The notes beneath the pieces are model-generated. The model searched no databases, was not told the origin of the DNA, and worked only from the letters and a program-made list of their open reading frames with translations. Positions 52,506 through 61,781 of a stretch of 64,000 nucleotides of DNA are shown here, piece after piece. The translations under genes and the position numbers were made by a program. The stretch is from Bacterioplanoides pacificum. Its GTDB lineage: Bacteria > Pseudomonadota > Gammaproteobacteria > Pseudomonadales > Oceanobacteraceae. The stretch spans positions 496,001 through 560,000 of the forward strand of contig NZ_JBHRYB010000013.1 in NCBI RefSeq assembly GCF_042648445.1. Direction: 5' to 3'. How positions within the stretch are numbered: the first letter of the stretch is position 1; each line of letters begins with the position of its first letter.

Positions 52506-53407
52506 ACAGCCAGGTTTCGCCGCTGCCGCCGCGTTGCAGTCAGCCACAACCCCAGCAACCACAACCCCAGCAACCACAACCTCAGCAACCACAACCTCAG
52601 CAACCACAACCTCAGCGAAACAAACAACAGGTGGCGCAACAATTCAGCCGTGCGGCTCACAGTTACGATCAGGCAGCCACCATTCAGCAGCAGGCCATTG
52701 AGCAGTTGATACAGCGGATGCCGAACCAGCTCGGTGGTCACTGGCTGGATATTGGCTGTGGTACCGGAGCCGCCTTTGATCCTCTGCTGAAACGTGGTGT
52801 GGAACACCTGAGTGGTGTCGACCTGGCCGAAGGCATGTTGCAGTTTATTAACCTGCAACAGGCCAGCCACTGGCATCGACAACCCATCACCACCGTGCTG
52901 GCGGACGCCGATGAATTACCCTTTAACAACAACAGCTGCGACGGTATTTTCTCCAGCCTGATGCTGCAGTGGAGTGAACATCCACAACGAACACTCAGCG
53001 AGTGGCAACGGGTCGTTAAACCCGGAGGCCTGATCGCCATCGCCACATTATTACCCGGTACTCACCAGCAAATGCGTGATGCCTGGCAGCAGATTGACCA
53101 GCGACCACACGTTAACCGCTTTACACCACGCCAACAGCTGCTGACTGTTTGCCAGCAGCTGCAACTCGACATCGTCAGCGAACAACAGCAATGCCTGACC
53201 GAACACTACCCTTCGTTAACCGATTTATTGCGTGGTTTAAAAGCCATTGGTGCCACCAACGTTAATACCGGCCGTAAGAGCGGCCTGGGTGGCCGCGCAG
53301 CACTGCAGCAACTGAATCAGATGTACCCGCGCACACAAACCGGACAATTACCGCTGAGTTACCAGGTGTATTGGCTGTTGCTGCGTAAACCCGCGTTAGC
53401 ATTTTAG
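52502..53407 (+). CDS. bioC: Malonyl-ACP O-methyltransferase BioC
   Basis: BioC methylates malonyl-ACP to start pimelate synthesis. The SAM-binding loop LDIGCGTGA begins at residue 82, and the typical N-terminal VAQQFSRAAHSYDQAATIQ lies at about 45-62. The protein is 301 residues, longer than usual, because residues about 15-39 are a Pro/Gln repeat (PQPQQ units) encoded by five 15-bp tandem repeats. That extension sits before the catalytic fold and should be disordered. Its start overlaps bioH by four bases. Confidence 0.95.
   Translation: MNSQVSPLPPRCSQPQPQQPQPQQPQPQQPQPQQPQPQRNKQQVAQQFSRAAHSYDQAATIQQQAIEQLIQRMPNQLGGHWLDIGCGTGAAFDPLLKRGVEHLSGVDLAEGMLQFINLQQASHWHRQPITTVLADADELPFNNNSCDGIFSSLMLQWSEHPQRTLSEWQRVVKPGGLIAIATLLPGTHQQMRDAWQQIDQRPHVNRFTPRQQLLTVCQQLQLDIVSEQQQCLTEHYPSLTDLLRGLKAIGATNVNTGRKSGLGGRAALQQLNQMYPRTQTGQLPLSYQVYWLLLRKPALAF
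52544..52618 (+). repeat. Five tandem 15-bp repeats in bioC
   Basis: The unit CCACAACCYCAGCAA occurs five times (52544, 52559, 52574, 52589, 52604), the last slightly degenerate. It encodes repeated PQPQQ. The frame-preserving length suggests a variable-number tract. Confidence 0.9.
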
Positions 53408-53442
53408 ATGAGTGAACTGCGGTGCAGGATTGAGGAGAAGAT

Positions 53443-54159
53443 ATGAAACGCTATTTCGTCACCGGTACCGACACCGACGCCGGTAAAACCCTGGTGTCAG
53501 CGGCGCTGTTATTAAAAGCCCAACAACAGGGGTTAAGCACGTTTGGCCTGAAGCCGGTCGCCGCCGGCTGTGAAACCGTGGCTACCGCCCACGGACCGCA
53601 GTGGCAAAATGAAGACGCTCGGCTGTTGCGTCAGTACAGCAGCGAGCAACAGCCCTATGCCATTCATAACCCGGTCGCGTTGCAGGCTGCGATTGCACCA
53701 CACATCGCCGCACAGCAGGAAAACCGGACGTTAACCTGCGACGCTTTGATCACCGCCTGTCAGCCAGCTTTCGCCAGCAGCGCACAGTTTCAGCTGGTCG
53801 AAGGCGCGGGCGGCTGGCTGGTGCCATTGAATACCCACGAAACGCTGGCCGATTTTGCGACAGCCATTAACGCCGGAATCATTCTGGTGGTTGGCCTGCG
53901 ACTGGGTTGCATTAACCATGCGCTGCTGAGCGCCAGTATGATTCAGCATTCCGGCGCCCGCCTGGTTGGCTGGGTGGCCAACAGCCTGTCAGACGATATG
54001 GACGCCCAGGCAGATAATCTGGCTTATCTGCAACACGGGTTCGCCCGCCAGGGCGTGCCTTTGTTGGGCCATACACCTTATGTCGCCGCGATCGATCGTA
54101 GCCAGCCAGAGCAACTGCAACTTGTCGCGGATTCACTCCTTTTGCCGGATGACGAATAA
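53443..54159 (+). CDS. bioD: Dethiobiotin synthetase BioD
   Basis: BioD closes the ureido ring of dethiobiotin from DAPA, CO2 and ATP. The P-loop TGTDTDAGKT is at residues 7-16, and EGAGGWLVPLN near 120 is the family's second motif. The ATG at 53443 has an excellent GGAG site. Length is 238 residues. It is the last bio gene here; bioB is not in this window. Confidence 0.96.
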   Translation: MKRYFVTGTDTDAGKTLVSAALLLKAQQQGLSTFGLKPVAAGCETVATAHGPQWQNEDARLLRQYSSEQQPYAIHNPVALQAAIAPHIAAQQENRTLTCDALITACQPAFASSAQFQLVEGAGGWLVPLNTHETLADFATAINAGIILVVGLRLGCINHALLSASMIQHSGARLVGWVANSLSDDMDAQADNLAYLQHGFARQGVPLLGHTPYVAAIDRSQPEQLQLVADSLLLPDDE

Positions 54160-54207
54160 ATCCACGCTTTGCTATGCTTAACGCGAACAATCAACCGAAG
54201 ATGATCC

Positions 54208-55215
54208 ATGGCCGACAGCATCAGCATTGAGCAGATCCAGCATTTTGTGCCGTTTGATGAGCTTTCCGCTCAGGCAATCGAAGAACTGCAGCCCCACTTT
54301 CGCCACCATCAACTGGAGGCGAAAAAGATCCTGTTTAAGCGCGGCGTACAGGATGAGGAATGTCATTTCCTGCTGCAGGGCAACATCGACCTGGCTGATG
54401 ACAACTTCAATATCACCCGGCTCAGCGGCGCGGATGACGAGAACTTTCTCGCGCTCGACAGCAGCCACCCGGTACACCGTTGCTCAGCGATCACCCAAAG
54501 CGACTGTCGTTTCTTTTCTATTAAGCGCCAGTATCTGGAGCTGATTACCACCTGGGCTGAGCTGCGTCACTCCTATGAGCAGGAAGACGAACAATCCGAC
54601 TGGCTGGAAGCCCTGCTCACCTCCAACCTGTTTAACCGCATTCCACCGGCCAATATCCAGCAACTACTGGCCCGTTTTCAGGAGCGGCCAGTCAGCCTCG
54701 GAGACACCATCGTGCGTGAAGGGGATGAAGGCAACGAATGTTACGTGATTAAATCCGGTAAAGCCGTGGTCAGCCGCAGCAACAGTGGTAAAGAGGAAAC
54801 GCTGGCCGCAATTGGCACCGGCACCCTGTTTGGTGAAGATGCGCTGGTCAGCGCCCTGCCACGTAACGCCACAGTCACTATGTCGAGTGACGGCGTCCTG
54901 ATGGTATTAACCAAAGAAGATTTCGATACCCTGCTTAAAAATCCGGTGCTGGAGTTTATTAACGAACAACAGCTGCAACAACTGATTGAAAACGGCGACA
55001 CCGGCACCATTATACTGGATGTCCGCACTCAGCAGGAAGCGGCCGTTAACCCGATTCTGCGGGCGCGAAATATTCCGCTGGCACAATTGCGCAGCCATAT
55101 GCCGGAGCTGGCACCGGAGTTTATCTACGTAGTAACCGGCGAAGGCCGTGGAGAAGCCGCTGCTTATATTCTCAGCGAAGCCGGCTACCAGGCTAAGGTG
55201 CTGACGCCGGAATAA
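54208..55215 (+). CDS. Cyclic-nucleotide-binding-fold protein with C-terminal rhodanese-like domain
   Basis: The 335 residues contain a degenerate cNMP-binding beta-roll (about 15-110), a helical linker, a clear second cNMP-binding domain (about 137-245; IVREGDEGNECYVIKSGKAVV and LFGEDALVSALPRNATV) and a rhodanese-like domain (about 255-330). The rhodanese active-site loop reads VVTGEGRGE, with Thr where the catalytic Cys belongs, so sulfur transfer is unlikely. There is no helix-turn-helix, so it is not a Crp regulator. It is probably a cytoplasmic sensor. A shared terminator separates it from the convergent peroxiredoxin gene. Confidence 0.8.
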   Translation: MADSISIEQIQHFVPFDELSAQAIEELQPHFRHHQLEAKKILFKRGVQDEECHFLLQGNIDLADDNFNITRLSGADDENFLALDSSHPVHRCSAITQSDCRFFSIKRQYLELITTWAELRHSYEQEDEQSDWLEALLTSNLFNRIPPANIQQLLARFQERPVSLGDTIVREGDEGNECYVIKSGKAVVSRSNSGKEETLAAIGTGTLFGEDALVSALPRNATVTMSSDGVLMVLTKEDFDTLLKNPVLEFINEQQLQQLIENGDTGTIILDVRTQQEAAVNPILRARNIPLAQLRSHMPELAPEFIYVVTGEGRGEAAAYILSEAGYQAKVLTPE

Positions 55216-55251
55216 TGGCAGCCAACAGAAACAGATTATATTAAAGCCATA

Positions 55252-55279
55252 AAAAAAACCCGCCGTAGCGGGTTTTTTT
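55252..55279. terminator. Bidirectional rho-independent terminator
   Basis: AAAAAAACCCGC (55252-55263) pairs with GCGGGTTTTTTT (55268-55279) around CGTA. The A/T tracts on both sides make it work on both strands, between convergent genes. Confidence 0.92.
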
Positions 55280-55296
55280 AGCACTACCGGACTGAC

Positions 55297-55899
55297 TTAC
55301 AGTTTGTCAGATTCAGCAGCCAGGTACTCAGCAACACCTTCCGGAGACGCGTTCATACCTTTGTCACCTTTGTTCCAGCCAGCCGGGCAAACTTCACCGT
55401 GCTCAGCGTGGAATTGCAGTGCTTCTACCAGACGCACCAGCTCATCAATGTTACGGCCCAGAGGCAGGTCGTTGATGTTCTGTGCACGAACCACACCTTC
55501 GTTATCGATCAGGAAAGCACCACGCAGAGCCACGCCACCCGCAGTTTCTACGTCGTAGGCTTTACAGATACCGTGATCGATGTCGGCTGCCATGGTGTAT
55601 TTAACCTGGCCGATACCACCGTTATTGATATCGGTGTTACGCCATGCGTTGTGAGTGAAGTGAGAGTCGATTGACACTGCAATCACTTCCACACCCAGCT
55701 CTTTGAACTTGTCCATACGGTGGTCCAGAGCAATCAGCTCAGACGGACACACAAAGGTGAAATCCAGCGGGTAGAAAAATACCACGGCATATTTACCTTT
55801 GATGGTTTCGGACAGAGAAAACTCATCAACAATGCTGCCATCGCCCAGTACCGCAGGAACGGTGAAGTCCGGTGCTTGTTTACCTACCAATACGCTCAT
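55297..55899 (-). CDS. Typical 2-Cys peroxiredoxin (AhpC/Prx1 type)
   Basis: The enzyme reduces hydrogen and organic peroxides in the cytoplasm. The 200-residue protein has the peroxidatic Cys51 in FTFVCPSE and the resolving Cys171 in EVCPAGW, with the PLDFTF and conserved Arg/Thr context of typical 2-Cys forms. It lacks the YF tail of overoxidation-sensitive eukaryotic forms. No ahpF-like reductase gene is adjacent, so the electron donor is unknown. Transcription is single-gene, with a terminator downstream. Confidence 0.93.
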   Translation of the reverse strand: MSVLVGKQAPDFTVPAVLGDGSIVDEFSLSETIKGKYAVVFFYPLDFTFVCPSELIALDHRMDKFKELGVEVIAVSIDSHFTHNAWRNTDINNGGIGQVKYTMAADIDHGICKAYDVETAGGVALRGAFLIDNEGVVRAQNINDLPLGRNIDELVRLVEALQFHAEHGEVCPAGWNKGDKGMNASPEGVAEYLAAESDKL

Positions 55900-55954
55900 G
55901 TTAGAACTCCTTTATGATTATGATCGCTAACCGATTCAAGACAGGTATCATACC

Positions 55955-56821
55955 TTGCCGTTGACGCTAAGCACACCTTCTTCTTTTGCCCCACGCCATG
56001 GTCGTTTGCTGACCACCCTGGCGCTGTCGGTGGTGTTACATCTGCTGGCTCTGCCCGTTTGGTTATGGCATAACCAGCCAGCGCCAAAACCCCCCACGGT
56101 ACTTAATGCCCGACTGCAAAGTCAGGCGGTCATCGCTCAGGATCACAGTGATCAGATACAACAACAGCCACAACAAGCCAGCAGCCAGCCAGAGGCAACG
56201 GCGACTAACGACCTGCGCCCTGCGGTTAACGAAGCCGTGGCCGATAACAGCCAGGCGGCAGAAGCCCAACGGCAAGTGAAACCACAACCACAACCACAAC
56301 CACAACCACCAAAAGTAACAACAACCGCAACAACCGCAACAACCGCTGCCAGCGAAGTCACAGCAACGACCACAACAGCAACGACCACAACAGCAACGAC
56401 CACAACAACAACGTCCACAGTCGCCGCTGCCAGCAAAACAACCAACAACGATCCGACACAACCAACGCAACAAGTAAAAACAGCGGAAACACGTAAAGCC
56501 CAGCGCCAGCAGATTTATGATCCGCAGGAACTCAGTTATGTGCAGCAATTAATTGCCCATTTAAACCGCAAACTGGTGGCCCCGGCACAATTGCATGGCC
56601 AGGTACGGTTGCAACTGACCATCCGCTACCAGCAAATTGCCACCCGGGTGGAAGTGCTGCAAAGTTCCGGCGATCCGGCCACCGACGACTGGGTGGTCAA
56701 AGCGGTACTGGCAGCCAATCCGTTTCCGCCGGTACCCGATCATTTACCCCAGCCGTATGTGTTCAGCCCGACGCTGGATCTCGACAGTTATAACGCTGGC
56801 CAGACCAGCGCCAGTGAATAA
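55955..56821 (+). CDS. TonB-like energy-transducing protein
   Basis: The 288-residue protein has an N-terminal membrane anchor (about 17-40), a long disordered Pro/Gln and Thr-rich periplasmic linker (about 60-175) and a C-terminal TonB-type domain (about 185-275; QLHGQVRLQLTIRYQQIATRVEVLQSSGDPATDDWVV). TonB proteins couple the proton motive force to outer-membrane receptors, but no exbB/exbD is adjacent. The start is TTG at 55955, because no ATG or GTG precedes the anchor; this is provisional. Three 15-bp repeats (56361-56405) encode part of the Thr tract. Confidence 0.8.
   Translation: MPLTLSTPSSFAPRHGRLLTTLALSVVLHLLALPVWLWHNQPAPKPPTVLNARLQSQAVIAQDHSDQIQQQPQQASSQPEATATNDLRPAVNEAVADNSQAAEAQRQVKPQPQPQPQPPKVTTTATTATTAASEVTATTTTATTTTATTTTTTSTVAAASKTTNNDPTQPTQQVKTAETRKAQRQQIYDPQELSYVQQLIAHLNRKLVAPAQLHGQVRLQLTIRYQQIATRVEVLQSSGDPATDDWVVKAVLAANPFPPVPDHLPQPYVFSPTLDLDSYNAGQTSASE
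56361..56405 (+). repeat. Three tandem 15-bp repeats in the TonB-like linker
   Basis: CAGCAACGACCACAA occurs three times in a row and encodes a Thr-rich tract (ATTTT units). Similar ACC/ACA-rich degenerate repeats flank it. Confidence 0.8.
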
Positions 56822-56832
56822 TATTTAGCCGT

Positions 56833-59800
56833 TTAATCCTGCTGTGGCATTCGTCCTAAATAGTGGTACAACACCGGCACCACAATTAACGTCAATAAGG
56901 TGGATACCAACAGGCCACCAATAATGGCCCAGCCCATCGGCGACCACATACTGGAACCGGACAACGTCAGTGGTAATAAACCACCAATGGTCGTTAACGT
57001 GGTTAACACAATCGGTACAAAGCGGGTGCGTGCCGAGGCGGCAATGGCTTCCAGCTGCGCCATACCTTCACGCCGCATCTGGTTGGCATAATCGACCAGA
57101 ATAATGGAATTATTCACCACAATGCCCACCAGCGAGGTTAACCCGATAAAGGCGGTAAAACTGAAGGTATAACCGGTGATAAATAACGCTAGCAGCGCAC
57201 CAATTAAGGCAAACGGAATGGCGGCAAACACGATTAACGGCTGTACAAACGAACGGAACTGTAAAACCAGTACGGCAAAAATACCGAATACCGCCAGAAT
57301 CAATGCCTGCGCCATGCCACCAAAGGCTTCTTTGCGATTCGCCTGCTCTCCACCCACGGCATAATGGATGCCATCAGGCCAGGCGTATTGATCAATCTGC
57401 TCCACCACCGCATTAGTCACCGCTTCCGTGGTGTAACCGGGTAAAACATCGGCGGTAATCCGCGCCATACGTTCGGTATCATAATGCTGAAAACGGGCGA
57501 TACTGGTTTCCAGTTTGACATCAGCAATCTGACGCAGCGGCACCAGTGAACCTGTGGCGCTGGCAATCTGAATATCGTCAAAGGTCGCCAGTTCCGGACG
57601 CGGATATTCCGACAACCGCAATACCAGGTCGTATTCTTCCCCGTCGTCATCGCGATACACCCCCATCGGCAAACCGACCAGCGCAGTGCGGATGGTACGG
57701 TCGATGTTCATCAGGGGGATTCCCAGCATGGCAGCTTTATCGCGGTTAATATCGATTTTTAAGTCGACCTTATATTTGCCCACCGGATTATCAACACCAA
57801 CAATCCCCGGTGTGCGATCCATAATAACAGCCACTTCGCGCGATACTGCCTGAATCTGATTCAGGTCTTCACCAATTACCCGGATGGCTACCGGCGCCAC
57901 CACAGGCGGCCCCTGTAAAAATTCTTTAACGATAATCTGCGCTCCGGCAATGGTTCCTAACTGACGGCGCAATTCCGCCACCACAGGTTCTACTGCCGGC
58001 AAATCGCCACGCTCCAGTGTGACAAATAACTGGGCAAAATTCACCGTCTGACGCGATGGCATAATATTGTAATAAATACGCGGGTTGCCACGGCCAACAT
58101 TCTGGGCGATATGCTGCACCAGCGGTTGCTGACGCACAATCTGCTCAACCCGATCGGCCATCGCCTGAGTCTGATCAAACCCGGTACCTTCCGGCATATC
58201 GATGTTTACCAGAATCATCGGCTTTTCCGCCTTAGGAAATAAACTGACACCAATTAACGGAAATAACGACAGGCTGAGAAATAATAAAATAAAGGATACC
58301 GACAACACTTTGGCCGGATGTTGCAGGGCACGATTTAACCAGCGACTGTAAACACCATCGGAAAAGGCTTCCAGTTTACTCTGCGCACGGGTGGTATTAC
58401 TCGCAGCTTTACCCAGGCGGCTGGCAATTAATGGTGTCAGTGTTAGAGCAATTAATAATGACGCAAATAAAGTCAGCACCACTGTGACCGGCATCGCCCG
58501 CATAAAAGTACCGGAACCGTTCTGCATTAATAACATCGGTAAAAACGACAACACCGTCGTCAGAGTGCCGCTGGCAACTGCCCAGGCCACCTGCGAACTG
58601 CCTTTAATCGCGGCCTCATTCGCACTGTCGCCATCGCGCAGATGACGGGCAACATTTTCCACCACCACAATGGCATTATCGACCAATAACCCCAGCGCAA
58701 TCACCAGACCAACAATCGACATCTGCTGCAGCCCAAAGCCGGATAAATCGACCCAACCAATGGCAATAAAAATCGACAAAGGTATTGCCGTCACCACCAC
58801 CAGTGCCGGCTTAAAACCCAGCACAATCACCGACAATACCGCCACCAGAATCAGACCCTGATTTAAATTATCAAAGAAGCCACTGATCTGTTTTTCCACA
58901 CTGGCGCTCTGATCCATTACGGTTTCAATTTCGATCGCCTCGGCCAGTCGCTGCTGGCGGTAGTTTTCCAGCGTTTTATTAATACCCGCCATCACATTAA
59001 AAATCTGGCTGCCTTCGCGCTGCACCACCGAAACAAACACCGCCCGGCGACCATTAAATTTAGCGCGGTAACTGGGCAGGCTTTCAGTTAACGAAATATC
59101 AGCAATATCGCGCAAATAAATAAAACGCCCGGCAACGCCTTTTTCACTACCAGAACGCACCACGGTATCACCAATGGCCTGGAGCGATTCATAATCACCA
59201 CTGGTGCGCACAGTAAAACGCCGTTCTCCGGCATGAGCATGGCCACCAGGCAGATTCTGCGCCGCACTGGCTACCGCCTGATGAATTTCATCCAGGCTGA
59301 TACCGATACCATTTACCTTGCGCTGATCAACCTGAATCTGAACTTCCAGTTTGGGTAATGCGGCAATATCGACCCGCTTAACACCTGCCACCCGCTCAAT
59401 ACGTTGTTCCAGTGCTTCGGCGTGGTGTTTTAACTGCAGATAACTGGCAGTTTCTGACACCAGTGCCAGTTGCAAAATACTGACATCTGATGGCGAAATT
59501 TTATCGATATCCAGGTCGACAATGCCTTCCGGTAACTGATTGCGGACCTGTGCCACCGCCGCCACCACATCGTCGAATTTATCATCCGGGTCTGTGCCGT
59601 ATAAAAACTCGACCCGGATCACCGCCAGGCCATCTTCCACGCTGGTTTTGATTTCCCGCAGATCATCCAGTTCGTTAATGGCCGACTCCAGCGGATCAAC
59701 CACCAGTTTTTCCATATCCAGCGGAATGGTGCCGGGATTCACCACCTTAATCACAGCCGCCGAAAAATCGAACTGCGGATCTTCAGAACGGGGCATGGTA

Positions 59801-59889
59801 AAAAACGACACCACCCCCAGCAGTACCAATAATAAAAACATCACCGCGGTAAACTGATGATTACGAATTGCAAGCGCCGGTAATTGCAT
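56833..59889 (-). CDS. RND efflux transporter, inner-membrane permease
   Basis: The 1018-residue protein has the AcrB-type plan: a membrane helix at 13-33, a large periplasmic loop, six helices from about 335, a second large loop and six more helices from about 845. The proton-relay helix reads GLLVDNAIVVVENVARH. The N-terminus (FTMPRSEDPQ) is typical of the proteobacterial HAE-type branch paired with a single adaptor. No outer-membrane channel gene is adjacent, so it probably borrows TolC. Substrates are unknown. It begins 26 bases after its adaptor gene. Confidence 0.92.
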   Translation of the reverse strand: MQLPALAIRNHQFTAVMFLLLVLLGVVSFFTMPRSEDPQFDFSAAVIKVVNPGTIPLDMEKLVVDPLESAINELDDLREIKTSVEDGLAVIRVEFLYGTDPDDKFDDVVAAVAQVRNQLPEGIVDLDIDKISPSDVSILQLALVSETASYLQLKHHAEALEQRIERVAGVKRVDIAALPKLEVQIQVDQRKVNGIGISLDEIHQAVASAAQNLPGGHAHAGERRFTVRTSGDYESLQAIGDTVVRSGSEKGVAGRFIYLRDIADISLTESLPSYRAKFNGRRAVFVSVVQREGSQIFNVMAGINKTLENYRQQRLAEAIEIETVMDQSASVEKQISGFFDNLNQGLILVAVLSVIVLGFKPALVVVTAIPLSIFIAIGWVDLSGFGLQQMSIVGLVIALGLLVDNAIVVVENVARHLRDGDSANEAAIKGSSQVAWAVASGTLTTVLSFLPMLLMQNGSGTFMRAMPVTVVLTLFASLLIALTLTPLIASRLGKAASNTTRAQSKLEAFSDGVYSRWLNRALQHPAKVLSVSFILLFLSLSLFPLIGVSLFPKAEKPMILVNIDMPEGTGFDQTQAMADRVEQIVRQQPLVQHIAQNVGRGNPRIYYNIMPSRQTVNFAQLFVTLERGDLPAVEPVVAELRRQLGTIAGAQIIVKEFLQGPPVVAPVAIRVIGEDLNQIQAVSREVAVIMDRTPGIVGVDNPVGKYKVDLKIDINRDKAAMLGIPLMNIDRTIRTALVGLPMGVYRDDDGEEYDLVLRLSEYPRPELATFDDIQIASATGSLVPLRQIADVKLETSIARFQHYDTERMARITADVLPGYTTEAVTNAVVEQIDQYAWPDGIHYAVGGEQANRKEAFGGMAQALILAVFGIFAVLVLQFRSFVQPLIVFAAIPFALIGALLALFITGYTFSFTAFIGLTSLVGIVVNNSIILVDYANQMRREGMAQLEAIAASARTRFVPIVLTTLTTIGGLLPLTLSGSSMWSPMGWAIIGGLLVSTLLTLIVVPVLYHYLGRMPQQD

Positions 59890-59915
59890 AATTTTCTCCG
59901 TCAGCCGTGTCTGAA

Positions 59916-60962
59916 TTAATGCGCTGACGCAGTGGAATTAATAATGTGTAATTCTCGCCCGGGCTGTACATACGGTGCTCCGGCAACAATGACTTGCGTA
60001 CCGGGCTGCAGACCACTGACCACCAGCAAACCACCGTCCAGACCAATCAGAGGCAGATGACGCATCACAGGTTTGCCGTCCACCACGGTATAAATATCGA
60101 CACCATCGTCCTGACCTTTCACCATGGCGGACACCGGCAACAGAGTAACAGTCTGGCGATTGGCCGGAGTAATGACCGCATGGCCAACAAAGCCGGCTAA
60201 TAAAGTGCGTGCTTCACCGCTGTTATTAGTGCCGCTTAAACGCAGCTCCACTTCAAAGGTCTGGGTGGCATCCGCACGTCCGGCCAGCTCACTGACGGTG
60301 GCGTTAAACACCTCGCCGGGGTAGGCATCAAACCGCACTTCGGCGTGATCTTTTAACTGCAGCCGGACGATATCGCGATCGGTTACCCCGGCACGTAATA
60401 CCCAGCCGGTTTTGCTGGAGGCAAATACAAACGCCGGCTTGCCGGTCGCTACCAGCTCATTGGGTTCGATAAAACGTTTTAAAATACGGCCCGCCGCCGG
60501 TGCCCGGATCACCGCATGACGCTGATTAAAACGTGCTACGGTCAGATCAGAACGTGCCACATCAACCTGGGTTTCCGCCTGCTGTAAGCGGTCTACCGAC
60601 AAAGCATTGGAACCCTGTAACGACTGGAAACGCGCCAGGTTACGTTCCGCATTCGCCAGCACCGATTCCGCCTTGGCTACCTGAGCGTCGATTTCTTCCA
60701 GATCCAGCGCGGCCAGAATCTGGCCTTTTTTAACCCACTGACCTTCATCAACCCGCACCTTGCGCACCAGACCGGCAATTTTAAATGCCAGGTTCTGCTC
60801 CGACTTATTTTCCAGCATGCCGCTGATATGTACGCTGCGGGCGTATTCGGATACCTGAGCCTGCACCACTTCCACCGGAAGGGGTTGCTGGGCGGATAAC
60901 AAGCTGCTGACGCTGCTCAGCAGCAAAAAAAGAAACGACAGAATCATCGGGCGAATGTGCAT
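59916..60962 (-). CDS. RND efflux periplasmic adaptor (membrane fusion protein)
   Basis: The protein of 348 residues has a signal peptide (MHIRPMILSFLFLLLSSVSS to AQQ), lipoyl/barrel-sandwich half-motifs (VRKVRVDEGQWVKKGQILAALD and GRILKRFIEPNELVA), an alpha-hairpin (about 85-140) and beta-barrel and membrane-proximal domains. The frame is open 72 codons further upstream into the regulatory gap, but the ATG at 60962 has GAGG upstream and starts at the signal peptide, so it is chosen. No lipobox is seen. It is divergent from a TetR gene, the usual control arrangement. Confidence 0.92.
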   Translation of the reverse strand: MHIRPMILSFLFLLLSSVSSLLSAQQPLPVEVVQAQVSEYARSVHISGMLENKSEQNLAFKIAGLVRKVRVDEGQWVKKGQILAALDLEEIDAQVAKAESVLANAERNLARFQSLQGSNALSVDRLQQAETQVDVARSDLTVARFNQRHAVIRAPAAGRILKRFIEPNELVATGKPAFVFASSKTGWVLRAGVTDRDIVRLQLKDHAEVRFDAYPGEVFNATVSELAGRADATQTFEVELRLSGTNNSGEARTLLAGFVGHAVITPANRQTVTLLPVSAMVKGQDDGVDIYTVVDGKPVMRHLPLIGLDGGLLVVSGLQPGTQVIVAGAPYVQPGRELHIINSTASAH

Positions 60963-61010
60963 AAAGCCTCGGTTACTGTGGGCAAGGGATGATGTGATTA
61001 TGGTTATTTC

Positions 61011-61051
61011 ATGTTTACAGTGAGAACATTTTAATCGGCCAATGTTTACAG
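61011..61051. repeat. Direct repeats ATGTTTACAG, candidate TetR operator
   Basis: ATGTTTACAG occurs at 61011-61020 and 61042-61051, 31 bases apart, bracketing the -10 of the efflux promoter. This is a likely binding region for the divergent TetR regulator, although a clear palindrome is not visible. Confidence 0.45.
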
Positions 61052-61057
61052 CGTCAA
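61028..61057 (-). promoter_or_regulatory. Predicted promoter of the efflux operon
   Basis: Minus-strand TTGACG (61052-61057) and TAAAAT (61028-61033) with an 18-bp spacer. Part of the spacer is the second copy of a 10-bp direct repeat. Confidence 0.5.
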
Positions 61058-61133
61058 CAAAAGCCAGGAAGTAAGTTGACGCTGCTAACAGACTTGGGTT
61101 GAATGACAGGGTAACTATCCGACGGGACCCCCC

Positions 61134-61781
61134 ATGAGCGCGCCTTCTGAAGCCAAACATCACAGCCAGTATCACCACGGCAATCTGCGGGAAGCCTTAT
61201 TACAAGCGGCTGTGGAACTGATTCGTGAAGGCGGGGTGGAAAAACTCAGCCTGCGTGGCCTGGCACGTAAAGTTGGCGTTTCACAAACCGCGCCTTATCG
61301 TCACTTTCAGGATAAAAATCATCTGCTGGTCGAAATCGCCAAACAAACCTTTGCCGAAATGACCGCCGCCACCACCGCACCGCTCGATCCGGACTGCAGT
61401 GCCCGGGAAAACGTTTTCCGCTGTGGCAAAGCCTATCTGCGTTACGCCATCAACAACCCCGAACGTTACAAACTGGTGTTTGGTCCCAGCATTGAACAAC
61501 GCGCCAGCTACCCGGAGCTGATCAATGCCGGCATGCGTTCCTTTGGAGTCCTGATGAATCTGGTTGAACAGGGAATTGCAGCCGGTGAATTTATTGATGG
61601 CTGCGCCCAGATGTTAGCCAACGGTTGCTGGTCGGGTATTCATGGCTTTGCTTCGTTGACCATCGATGGCTTTTATGCGCGTCAGCAATTACCGATTGCT
61701 TTTGATGACTTACTCGACGGTCAGATACGTATGACCGTACGTTCTATCAGCCGTAATCCGGCAGAAAACCTGACCATCTAA
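61134..61781 (+). CDS. TetR/AcrR-family regulator of the efflux operon
   Basis: The 215-residue protein has an N-terminal TetR helix-turn-helix (about 16-62; LREALLQAAVELIREGG and LRGLARKVGVSQTAPYRHF). The helical ligand domain includes RYKLVFGPS at about 110-118, typical of the TetR_C_13/WHG-type C-terminus. It is divergent from the adaptor-pump pair, so it most likely represses them and itself. The ligand is unknown. Confidence 0.9.
   Translation: MSAPSEAKHHSQYHHGNLREALLQAAVELIREGGVEKLSLRGLARKVGVSQTAPYRHFQDKNHLLVEIAKQTFAEMTAATTAPLDPDCSARENVFRCGKAYLRYAINNPERYKLVFGPSIEQRASYPELINAGMRSFGVLMNLVEQGIAAGEFIDGCAQMLANGCWSGIHGFASLTIDGFYARQQLPIAFDDLLDGQIRMTVRSISRNPAENLTI

Noticed and set aside
52544..52618. 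CRISPR-like array
   Set aside because: The repeats are contiguous 15-bp units without spacers and lie in frame inside bioC.
60963..61178. 72-residue N-terminal extension of the efflux adaptor
   Set aside because: It covers the divergent promoter region and precedes a proper signal peptide; the ATG at 60962 with GAGG upstream is the better start.
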